Below are positions 1-7,111 of a stretch of DNA of 14,869 bases, piece after piece (the first letter of the stretch is position 1; each line of letters begins with the position of its first letter). Source of the stretch: Thalassiosira profunda. Taxonomy: Eukaryota > Bacillariophyta > Thalassiosirophyceae > Thalassiosirales > Thalassiosiraceae. Under the pieces are notes generated by a model that was not told the origin of the DNA, searched no databases, and saw only the letters and a program-made list of their open reading frames with translations. The DNA lies in assembly GCA_036939355.1 (NCBI GenBank), contig JALLAP010000635.1, positions 1 to 14,869 of the forward strand, read 5' to 3'. The position numbers were made by a program, and so were the translations under genes.

Positions 1-285
1 TACGTACATATTGTACTAGGGAAGATCGTAGAATTTCGACGGGCATTGATAGAGATGGGTAGAGGTGAGGTTTGGTCGACGTCTCTCCCTCCATCTCCCC
101 GCTCCGCGCGCCTCCTCCCTCCTAGGTACATACGACACACAGTTAATACTTAAGCAGCCAGTCATACATACAGCAGCATACAGCCACCCCCCCCCACACA
201 CGCACTTTACCATCCGAGGCTCGGTGACGCCTTGTCCCCTCATCACCCCATGCCTCTTCCTCGCAGCTCCCGCGACAGGCCACCG
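1..285. other. No gene recognised; low-complexity sequence
   Basis: I see no supportable gene here. The stretch has a C-run with CA repeats near 186-204. Open frames on both strands are short, compositionally biased and lack recognisable domains. Confidence 0.5.
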
Positions 286-573
286 GTGGGCACGGTCGGC
301 GGCGACCGCCTCAAAAAATGGCGGCGGCGCGTAGGCGAAGGTTGATGTGTCCGAATGTGTGTGTGATGTGTCAAGTCTGCGACGAATTTGCAAGTGACGG
401 ACGATATTGCAGGCGAGGTTGGGCATTGCATCGACGGCAGCCGTCTATCGTTTATGTTCTGAATGAGGTGCCCCCGTCGCTGTCGCTCGCATCCGGCGCA
501 CCCAGCAAAAACAAGCCACATAATTCTCCCAAACGCAACTGACGCTGGTACATCTAAAGAGCATTGGCACATC

Positions 574-634
574 TCAATCATCGCCCAGAGCCATGGCCAT
601 CAGCTGCGCGTTGATCTCCTCATTTGGTGAGCCT
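574..634 (-). pseudogene. Duplicated terminal-exon remnant of the small coiled-coil gene
   Basis: On the minus strand an acceptor-like TTGCAG (640-635) is followed by an open frame reading GSPNEEINAQLMAMALGDD and a TGA at 574-576. The last 15 residues match the end of copy A (KINAQLMAMVLGED). The remnant sits about 230 bp downstream of copy A's own stop, inside the left unit of a tandem duplication. I infer either a relic of a lost paralogue or an alternative last exon. The preserved frame, stop and acceptor keep the second option open. Nothing else of the gene precedes it within the same unit. Confidence 0.5.
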
Positions 635-672
635 CTGCAACGGAGTTGAGGGGTGGGATCTTTGTGGGTCGG
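630..672 (-). repeat. Intron-derived motif, one of four copies
   Basis: A motif of about 35 bp (plus strand gcctctg.aacgga...tgaggggtgg) occurs at 630-660 and 1835-1867. Recognisable variants lie within intron 1 of copy A (1418-1447) and of copy B (2868-2897). On the minus strand the first two end in a polypyrimidine tract plus TTGCAG or TTTCAG, like a 3' splice site. They look like intron ends left by gene duplication. Confidence 0.5.
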
Positions 673-862
673 CAACGGCCGCATCAAAAGATGGCTGCGC
701 CACCATCATCTTTCTACGACGAATATTGTATGCGAAGTGACGGACGAGATTGCAGGCGTGCTGCCCTCTATCGTTCATGTTGCTACATGGGTTGCTCGTC
801 ACTGCCGCTCGCATCCGGCAAATCAGCAATTGAGCCACAATTGAAATTCAGTGGGGAGCATC

Positions 863-1686
863 TCAATCCTCGCCCAGAACCATGGCCATCAGCTGAGCGT
901 TGATCTTCTCCTGAACTGCAGTTTGCTGCTCCTGAATTGCAGCTTTCTGCTTCATCAGCTTGACGAGGCGCTCGAGTTGTCGAATGCGATCTTTCAGGTC
1001 GCTGATCTTTTCGCTGGCGGGCTCGTTGCGGGCGCGATCGCCACCCCGGGCCCTCATCCTGCGGGCCTCGATGCGCTTCTCCCTGGCCTTCTTCAGATCG
1101 GCAGCCATCTGCGCCTCCGCATATTTCCACCCCCTGTTAGTTCGCCAAAGCAATAAGGGTGGTCAGAGTCGTCGTTGAGAAGTGGCGGTGGATGCAAACG
1201 TACTCACGCTCGCAGGATTTCTCTGCCGTCTTCCTTGCCAAAGCAGGAGAACGTGGGCTCCTCGGTGGACACGGAGTCGTCGCTCCCATCAAGCGAGAGA
1301 AGAGAACTGAGAGAACGCCGATCCTTGCGATTCGCCCTACGCGCGATGGAAGCCATCTCTTTCTTTGACTCCGCCCGACCCCTAAAGTGTTGTGGATAGC
1401 GACGAGTTAGGAGGAGTGTCTCAGAAATAGAGGGGAGGGGTAAGGGCACTCACTCAGCCAGGATGCCGCGGCACGTCTCCTCCCCCATGTAGTCGAAGAT
1501 GAACCTTTTGCGCTCCGGTAATACGAGCAATGAGTCGTTGTCCATGGACCCGGTGCTGGTTCTCCAAGAAGAGTCACCACGAGCCCCTTCGAGCACGCCG
1601 TGCGATGAGTCAATGCTTCGATCGCCTTCACCGCGCTTGCCCTGCCGCCTCCTGATGCGACGCTGGCGTTTCCCGGAAGGGGACAT
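863..1686 (-). CDS. Small charged coiled-coil protein, copy A (three exons, 225 aa)
   Basis: I do not recognise this family. Exons are 1454-1686, 1208-1381 and 863-1133. The introns (1382-1453 and 1134-1207) both start GTGAGT, end TTTAG or ACAG, and keep one frame for 226 codons including TGA. I chose the ATG at 1686 (MSPSGKRQRR) because it aligns with copy B's start (MASPPAKS); an in-frame ATG at 1782 is possible but lacks a counterpart. The N-terminus is basic and serine rich. A core motif, LLVLPERKRFIFDYMG, leads to LAE at the exon 1 junction. Exon 2 opens with GRAESKKEMASIARRANRK. Exon 3 is a K/R/E-rich coiled coil (KISDLKDRIRQLERLVKLMK). Charge and arginine clusters suggest a nuclear or nucleic-acid-associated role, but that is only inference. 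The paralogue lies about 750 bp upstream in the same orientation. Confidence 0.7.
1134..1207 (-). other. Intron 2 of copy A (74 bp)
   Basis: Minus-strand donor GC|GTGAGTACG and acceptor CTAACAG|GGGG. Splicing joins codon GC+G and continues into the coiled-coil exon. A CTAAC branch-like string lies directly before the acceptor. Confidence 0.7.
1382..1453 (-). other. Intron 1 of copy A (72 bp)
   Basis: Donor GA|GTGAGTGCCC and acceptor CACTTTAG|GGGTCGG, phase 2. The same intron, with similar sequence and identical phase, interrupts copy B, so it predates the duplication. Without splicing the frame hits TGA at 1450-1452. Confidence 0.8.
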
Positions 1687-2438
1687 GTTCGGGTGCCTCC
1701 TTCGCCTCCCTTCAAAGAGAGGGCGGGGATTGAAAAGGACTTTTTGAAAGAAGACGAACCTTGAATAGAGTATGTCTGCCATACACCTTTTACGGGAGTG
1801 TTGACGCAGCCATATTGGTTGTTGACTGTTGTTGAGCCTCTGAAACGGAGAGTGAGGGGTGGAATTAGTGCACCGGATGGAGCAATGGATAGCAGAGGCA
1901 ACGGGAGGGGCAGGGGCCAGATCTAAATACGTCGCTCTGTAGAGTTCCTAGGGCGCAACCAGATGTTGAACGCGACGGAGGTCAACGGGAGTGTGGAATG
2001 CGGGGCAAAGATGCAGCGGCCGTGCGGACACGTTGCAACCCGGACATTCCGTTGAGACCTACTGCGAGGATGTCGCAGAGGTTCTTGAGGGACAAAAGAC
2101 AGACGAGGCGACGAAGTGCGGGATATACGAGGCAAATACGCCCCATCGCAGCGCAGAGCATCGAACGACAGCTACCGGGGACATGCTACCTCGACTCGTC
2201 GCGATGCCATCGCGTCGATGCGACCCCTTGGACAAAGACACAGCGGCAGCACAACTTGCATGCTGCAACTGGACAACAACTCGGTCCATCGAGATCACTT
2301 GAGGGTTGAGGGACAAAGACAAACGAGGCAATGAGTACGGATCTGCGAGACAGCTATTGTGTGAGTGTGTGCTAATAGTGTTATCTCCAAACAGATCTCC
2401 CGCGATGCTAACCCCCTTCCCCTTCAATCGAACTCCCT
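1687..2438. repeat. Intergenic stretch between the paralogues, with a diverged internal repeat
   Basis: No gene is supported. On the minus strand an acceptor-like CCGTTTCAG near 1840 followed by an open stretch may be a 5'-UTR splice site of copy A. Two diverged direct copies lie at about 2028-2124 and 2258-2343. They share a TTGAGGGACAAA.GACA.ACGAGGC core (2085-2109 and 2306-2329), and a partial third GGACAAAGACA lies near 2229. These may be UTR or regulatory duplications. Confidence 0.45.
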
Positions 2439-3145
2439 CTACTTGCGGCTCCTCGTGCGGGCGCAGTGATCACGATCGGCCTTGGCCTTGCGGGCCGCGA
2501 TCCGCTCCTCCTGGGTCTTGGCGTCCTCCACCTTGCGCCTCTTGGTCGACGGTCCCGGCGTGGCATCGTCGAACCCCAGCCTGCGGCGCGTACCGCCCGA
2601 CCGTTCCCTCATTTGACGACGGCGCTCTTCGCGCTCTTGGTTGGCGAGGATCTTCTCCGCGGTCCTCCTGAGGGCCGCAACCTCAGCACGAGTCGCCACG
2701 GCCTCGTCGCCAACCTTGGTGCAGATCATGTGGGCATTGTTCGATGAATGGGCTTTCAACTCTTTCGTTTGCTTGCGGTTAGCCCTTCGCGCTATGGAAG
2801 CCATCATTTCCTTTGACTCGTCCCGTGCCCTAAAGTGGTGGCGGAGAGAGAGCGACTGGTTAGGGGGGTCTCAGAAATGGAGCTGAGGGGTGGGGGCACT
2901 CACTCTGCCAGCATGTCGTGGCACGCCTTGTGGCCCATGAAGTCGGAGAGGAACCTTTTGCGCTCCGGCGTTACGAGCAAGGAGTTTTCGTCGCTGCTGA
3001 TAGAAGCGTGATCATTCCCTTCATCCTCGCTTTCACTACCACTTCGAAGCGCGTCACTCAAATCATCACTGGGCGGAGGGTCGTCGCCGCCCTTGCCCTG
3101 CCGTCTCGCGTCGAGCCCTTGGCTTTTCGCGGGAGGGGACGCCAT
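2439..3145 (-). CDS. Small charged coiled-coil protein, copy B (two exons, 210 aa)
   Basis: This is a paralogue of the gene at 863-1686; family unknown. Exon 1 (2904-3145) starts at ATG 3145 with MASPPAKSQGLDARRQGKGG and has an acidic, serine-rich stretch (SGSESEDEGNDH). It then carries the shared core SLLVTPERKRFLSDFMG and ends in LAE at the junction. The phase-2 intron leads into exon 2 (2439-2829), which begins ARDESKEMMASIARRANRK as in copy A and then diverges. Exon 2 has a predicted helix (AEVAALRRTAEKILANQ), arginine-rich segments (REERRRQMRERSGGTRRR) and a nuclear-localisation-like STKRRKVED. There is no equivalent of copy A's second intron; the C-terminus is continuous and ends RTRSRK. 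A nuclear location is plausible from the basic clusters only. Confidence 0.7.
2830..2903 (-). other. Intron of copy B (74 bp)
   Basis: Donor GA|GTGAGTGCCC and acceptor CACTTTAG|GGCACGG, phase 2. Position, phase and much of the sequence match intron 1 of copy A. Confidence 0.8.
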
Positions 3146-3419
3146 TCCGGTGCTCCGTTGCCTCGCTTGCTTGTGGCGAAGTGGGCAGAACGAAAATTAT
3201 GGCACCGGCGAGTGGCCTCCTTGGCCCCGGAACCCCCTCTTGAAGCAGCAAAACCTCCCCCGCTGGCGTGTTTACTGATATGAACGGTACGATTTGAATG
3301 AGGGCCGAAGTTTCCCTCCAATTGAATGAATGCGCAACGAAGCCAGGGGGGAGTCCCTGGAAGGGTGTAAAAATCCGAAAACTTTGGGGCGGGCCTCCGA
3401 GCCGGTTTCCCGATACGCT
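3146..3419. promoter_or_regulatory. Left half of a divergent promoter interrupted by a transposon
   Basis: This 274-bp stretch separates copy B's ATG from the left target-site duplication. With 4677-4726 it would have been a divergent intergenic region of about 324 bp before the insertion. No clear TATA box is seen. This is inference from layout. Confidence 0.4.
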
Positions 3420-3427
3420 GGTTCCCT
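3420..3427 (+). repeat. 8-bp target-site duplication, left copy
   Basis: GGTTCCCT directly precedes the left terminal inverted repeat. The same 8 bases, in the same orientation, follow the right one at 4677-4684. Confidence 0.85.
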
Positions 3428-3500
3428 CAGAGGTCCATTTAAGAGAGGTGTGCAAAGTGTGGCGTGGACACACACTTTTCTGTTTCATCTTGAACCATCG
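3428..3500 (+). repeat. Left terminal inverted repeat with subterminal hairpin
   Basis: Two perfect blocks (3428-3450 and 3480-3500) bracket a diverged spacer containing a local stem AAAGTGTG/CACACTTT (3454-3461 with 3471-3478). Confidence 0.8.
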
Positions 3501-4602
3501 GAATTCAAAATGGCTGACGGTAGCTTTTGAATTTGGTTAGCCCTGATGGCAGAGGAGCCCAAGTAGTGATGTGTTCCCTTTGAGCGTCGACGCCGCCCTA
3601 GGACCCCTCCGCCACCTCAACGAGCCGGCCAGGGCCGTCCCGCACCCCTCACCTATCCCACCGAGGGGCTAGGGGCCGAGGGTTGGCATCGCGGGCTCCA
3701 AAAGAACGGTCGCTTCGTCGGAAGTGGAGAGGTGCGAGGTCGTTGTGCTCGTGATGGGTGGGGCACCGAGCCGCTGATGATGAGGAAAAGGCACTCCTGA
3801 TCGCTGCGGCATCGTCCGTCCTCGCCGTTCTTCCTATCGGTGCATCTGCGGTCGAGATTTGGCGACGAGAGGACGTCCCGGACGTGCACATCACGTGTCA
3901 CTGGTTGCAATTACAGAGGGGAGAGGGGAACCTCGGAGCTGTGAAGGGCCTACGCATCAATTCGCTCGACGGGGGCAGTTCGGAGGCGATGGGGGAGGCG
4001 TGGATTGGGTGGGGGGTCGACGCTGGCGTCATTTCCTTCGTTGTGGATCGAGGACGACGAGAGACCAGAGACCGGAGAGAGGGAACGAAGCGGGGGGAGC
4101 ACGCCGGCCGAACGAGGACGGGAAGAGCTGAATGAGGGGATGGAGAGAAAGGAGACGGGAAGCGACGCACCAACATAAACTAGAGGGAAGCGACGAGGCA
4201 TTGCAATGGCGTCTCTCTGCTCGAGTCCTCCGGAGCTCTAGTGTTCAGAGCGGATACCGGCAGAGACTCTCCGTGCCTTCTCTTGAGCAAGCGAAGCTGC
4301 CCGGAGCAAAGAGCACGGCTTCAGCGCGAGCGAACGGCGCGACGCAGAAGGAGAGAGGGAGAGGGGGGCAGCGAATGCAAGAGAACGAGATCCGAAAACG
4401 AGGACGAAGCTTCATTAGCTTGGCATCCCGTGCACACATCATGTGCGCGACGTCGATCGGAAGCCCTCCGACGGCCGGCAAGGCTAGAGAGCGGGCCGCC
4501 CGACGCCCGTCGGCTCGTATCGAGCTCGCAGCGGGCTACCGTCAAGCCCTACGCGGCGTTTACTAGAGGAAGCAAGGCGATCTCAGATTTCGTTTCAAAT
4601 AT

Positions 4603-4676
4603 CGATGGTTCAAGATGAAACAGGGAAGAGGCGCGCAGCATGCGCGCCTTGCTCACCTCTCTTAAATGGACCTCTG
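4603..4676 (-). repeat. Right terminal inverted repeat with subterminal hairpin
   Basis: It is inverted relative to 3428-3500, with the same two perfect blocks. Its spacer holds an unrelated stem AGGCGCGCA/TGCGCGCCT (4629-4637 with 4641-4649) and a 3-base loop. Confidence 0.8.
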
Positions 4677-4684
4677 GGTTCCCT
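4677..4684 (+). repeat. 8-bp target-site duplication, right copy
   Basis: GGTTCCCT, identical to 3420-3427, lies immediately after the right end of the transposon and 42 bp before the ATG of the next gene. Confidence 0.85.
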
Positions 4685-4726
4685 CTTGGATAGGCCCTTT
4701 TGAGGCTTGCGCGTGGTGGTGGTGCA

Positions 4727-6661
4727 ATGAGCGCCAAAAACGATGGCGACACCGGTCAGCAGGACGATTCCCACGTTGAATCCGGCGGAGGCCAGGATCG
4801 GCAACCCACGTCGGAGGACGAGGAAATGTTTCTGGCTGAGATGAATCTCCATCAAGTGTCAGAACGCTTCCAGAGGGCCTTGGGCGAAAAGCTGCAGCAC
4901 GATGATCTGTTGGTCAAGATGGTTGGAGAGATGCTTTTTTATGGAAGGGGATCCCTCAAAGCGATCCGTCGGAGGTATGCTGGCACCTTGAAAGAGGATG
5001 TCATGCAAGCGCTTGAAGAGAGGGCCAATCGCAATGTTGACGCCTACTTTATGGAGTGGAAGCGCTCGCGTTCCCAATCTAAATCTGACGAAGCAACGAT
5101 ACCCAGCCAAATTTTGCTGCCAGAGTCGACGTCTGGAGGCAGCCCGGCGAACGAAATGTCATTTGAGATGATGGACCATTCGCGTCAAGACAATTCATTC
5201 GCGAGAGGACCGAGCGAAGACGGCGAGGTAGGCGCCAATGCTGACCAATCTGCGTTTGACAATCGGCAAGATGAAAGTATGGAGGAGGCTGAGAGGCGTC
5301 TCCCAGATCGATCGGAGAGCAGTCTTGGTCGAACTTCTGCCGCAGAAGATTCTTTTGAGAGTGGCAGCAGCAATCGAGCGGCTAGGCGCCCTCCAAGGCA
5401 CCTGGACTACGACAATCAGTCATTCAGGGAACTGCTTGCCCGCGTGGACGAACACTGGGAGCCCGGGGAACTGATGGTGGCGGAAACCACGCTGCTACGG
5501 CCTTTGCTAAGGTTCATTGACAGCGTTTTCGATTCGGGAGAGTTGCCGCGCATCGTAGACGGGGCCAGCGACTTCCTACGCGTCATCGATAATCTCTCAG
5601 GATACAACAGATTGCTTGGGGCGCGAATGGGACGCGAGGCCAAACGAGCGACGAAAGAAGTGGACTTGAGTTCCACGAGAGCTATCGGAGCCATCCTTCT
5701 GGATTGCGCAAGAAACGACGCAGAGTTCGAATCGAGCACCCTGCAAGAACAACCCGAAGTGACAGCACAAATTCTACAGGTCAAAAGAGCGTTGTATCGG
5801 CTCAAGAAGGGCGACAATGCCACACACGGCAATTACGAGAAGGCGATATCGAATTTTGCGTTGCAGCAATTCCTCGTTGTTGGATCCCCGACGAACAATC
5901 TGGTACAACATTGCTTGTGCTTGGTGTGGGCGCACTTCTTCCTTACCGAGACTACTTTGTCGGAGGCCTTGGCTGGCCTTGGGCAAAGGGGAACCATGAT
6001 CTTGGGCGACCTTGAGCAGCTGGCTGAGAGGATTGACCCTGCCGTGCCCTTCGACGAAGACTTGTCCATTCTTGGATTCCTTTCGATCTTCGTCTCACCG
6101 GCGATGGCAACAGGCTTATGGGCAAAGGCCTCCCAGCTGACGTCTGAACTCTTTGCTTGTCTGACCCAAACCGAAACGCCTGGTCTGTCGCAAAATAGGC
6201 AGAGGACGGGCAACGCCTCAACGGACGTCCGGCAGGAATGCATTCTGGAACGCTCAGCGACGGCTGAATTCAGTACAGTTGGCGGGGATGAGTCCGACCG
6301 CACGGACGAGTCATATTTCAGTGGCACCGACATTGTGCACTCAGAGAGGCGAGCGCGAGGGTTCCGCACCTATCTGTGCATGTTTCTGAAGGAGCCCATC
6401 CAGAGGTGCCTTCCTCCGGATTTCTTCTCGAAGCGAGGCTACACCAGCTACTTTCTCGGGCTCTCTGCAACGAAGATCAGGGAAGAGTGCTTGTTCATTA
6501 CTCCGACATTCTTCGCAGCAAAACACGGCCCCGGCAGCCCAGTCGCCACGAGGATCAAGAAGAACATTCTCTCGAAGAAAGAGGGCGATGCGCGGCGGAC
6601 GATCATCATCGAGAGTAGGGAGCAGGTTGATCGTCTGAAGCGGCTGGTAGGCGCAACTTGA
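4727..6661 (+). CDS. Intronless orphan protein of 644 aa
   Basis: I do not recognise any domain. The frame is open from ATG 4727 (MSAKNDGDTG) to TGA 6659-6661 with no intron signature; the frame also extends a few codons upstream, but without an ATG. The first ~30 residues are polar and acidic. Residues ~35-120 are predicted helical (EMFLAEMNLHQVSERFQRAL, ALEERANRNVDAYFMEW). A disordered, S/D/E-rich region runs to ~220. A long helical globular part follows (SFRELLARVDEHWEPGELMV onward) to ~470. A second polar linker of ~60 residues precedes a basic C-terminal part (GYTSYFLGLSATKIREECLF ... RIKKNILSKKEGDARR). No signal peptide or membrane segments stand out. The hAT-like element ends 50 bp upstream of the ATG, so the promoter or 5' UTR has been altered. 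A hairpin follows the stop. Host, viral or transposon origin cannot be decided from sequence alone. Confidence 0.75.
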   Translation: MSAKNDGDTGQQDDSHVESGGGQDRQPTSEDEEMFLAEMNLHQVSERFQRALGEKLQHDDLLVKMVGEMLFYGRGSLKAIRRRYAGTLKEDVMQALEERANRNVDAYFMEWKRSRSQSKSDEATIPSQILLPESTSGGSPANEMSFEMMDHSRQDNSFARGPSEDGEVGANADQSAFDNRQDESMEEAERRLPDRSESSLGRTSAAEDSFESGSSNRAARRPPRHLDYDNQSFRELLARVDEHWEPGELMVAETTLLRPLLRFIDSVFDSGELPRIVDGASDFLRVIDNLSGYNRLLGARMGREAKRATKEVDLSSTRAIGAILLDCARNDAEFESSTLQEQPEVTAQILQVKRALYRLKKGDNATHGNYEKAISNFALQQFLVVGSPTNNLVQHCLCLVWAHFFLTETTLSEALAGLGQRGTMILGDLEQLAERIDPAVPFDEDLSILGFLSIFVSPAMATGLWAKASQLTSELFACLTQTETPGLSQNRQRTGNASTDVRQECILERSATAEFSTVGGDESDRTDESYFSGTDIVHSERRARGFRTYLCMFLKEPIQRCLPPDFFSKRGYTSYFLGLSATKIREECLFITPTFFAAKHGPGSPVATRIKKNILSKKEGDARRTIIIESREQVDRLKRLVGAT

Positions 6662-6670
6662 GCCCCGGGG

Positions 6671-6736
6671 AGTCCCCCCTGTGAGTCACTCGTCTTCGCT
6701 GGATCCTGTTGAAGATGAGTGACTCATTGTGGGACT
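6671..6736 (+). terminator. Strong 3' hairpin downstream of the orphan gene
   Basis: Arms 6682-6697 and 6711-6726 (TGAGTCACTCGTCTTC with GAAGATGAGTGACTCA) form a 16-bp stem with one G-U wobble in RNA and a 13-base loop. Outer pairing AGTCCC/GGGACT (6671-6676 with 6731-6736) extends it. It begins 10 bp after the stop codon. A role in 3' end formation or mRNA stability is inferred. It is not a bacterial-type terminator; no U tract follows. Confidence 0.55.
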
Positions 6737-7111
6737 GAGGGAGACTGGCTGGTGGGCACCTTGGCCAGTCGAAGCCGAGGTTTAAACGGGGAAAACAGGC
6801 TCGTGGCAGCATGAGCAAGTCGCTTAACATCATCTCGCATTCTGCATCCTTAACCAAACTGTAAACGAACACCGGGGACGAAGTTCAGTCTCGGCCGCGG
6901 GGGAGGGCGGCGGGGGCCATGGCAGGCTCGTCCGCCGCCGAGGGGACGGGTTGGCTGGGCACTCCGCCATCGTTGTAAAATAATAAGGAGGCAGTAGGGC
7001 TGTAGTCAGTATCTAGAGGGCAGACGAAAACTACGTACGTAGATAACTATGCAACGCCAACGCGATGGATAGGAAGTGAGGATGCAGTGCGCCGGCCAGC
7101 CCGCTATCGTG
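6737..7111. other. Convergent intergenic region, no gene seen
   Basis: This lies between the 3' ends of the orphan gene and of the dehydrogenase. It holds a GC-rich stretch (about 6893-6950), an A/T-rich GTAAAATAATAAG (6975-6987) that on the minus strand could serve dehydrogenase 3' processing, and a TACGTACGTA palindrome near 7032. Confidence 0.4.

Larger units (their letters stand above)
286..918. repeat. Diverged tandem duplication (two units, about 286-617 and 660-918)
   Basis: Two direct copies can be aligned by eye with small gaps. Shared blocks include GTGACGGACGA.ATTGCAGGCG (401-421 and 739-759), CTCGCATCCGGC (485-496 and 808-819) and CCATGGCCATCAGCTG (591-606 and 880-895). The unit holds the last codons and 3' flank of the small coiled-coil gene that ends at 863. 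The left unit therefore carries a second, older version of that gene end. Unit boundaries are approximate. Confidence 0.7.
3428..4676. mobile_element. Non-autonomous hAT-like DNA transposon (1249 bp)
   Basis: The ends are inverted: 3428-3450 (CAGAGGTCCATTTAA...) equals the reverse complement of 4654-4676 over 23 bp without mismatch. A second block of 21 bp (3480-3500 and 4603-4623, CTGTTTCATCTTGAACC...) is also perfect. The diverged spacer between the blocks forms a small hairpin in each arm. The element is flanked by an exact 8-bp direct duplication. CA...TG termini and an 8-bp target-site duplication are hallmarks of the hAT superfamily. The interior holds no recognisable transposase; open frames are at most about 140 codons and biased, with a purine-rich plus strand around 4060-4190. 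It would need a transposase in trans. Family assignment rests on ends and duplication length only. Confidence 0.8.

Noticed and set aside
3501..4602. Open frames of up to ~144 codons inside the transposon as possible transposase or cargo genes
   Set aside because: They overlap on both strands, are compositionally biased and show no transposase motifs or recognisable domains.
4700..4726. Upstream extension of the 644-aa protein by nine residues
   Set aside because: The extension would begin at TTG; the first ATG is at 4727.
7030..7042. TACGTACGTA palindrome as a regulatory site
   Set aside because: It is short, isolated, lies between convergent gene ends and nothing else supports function.
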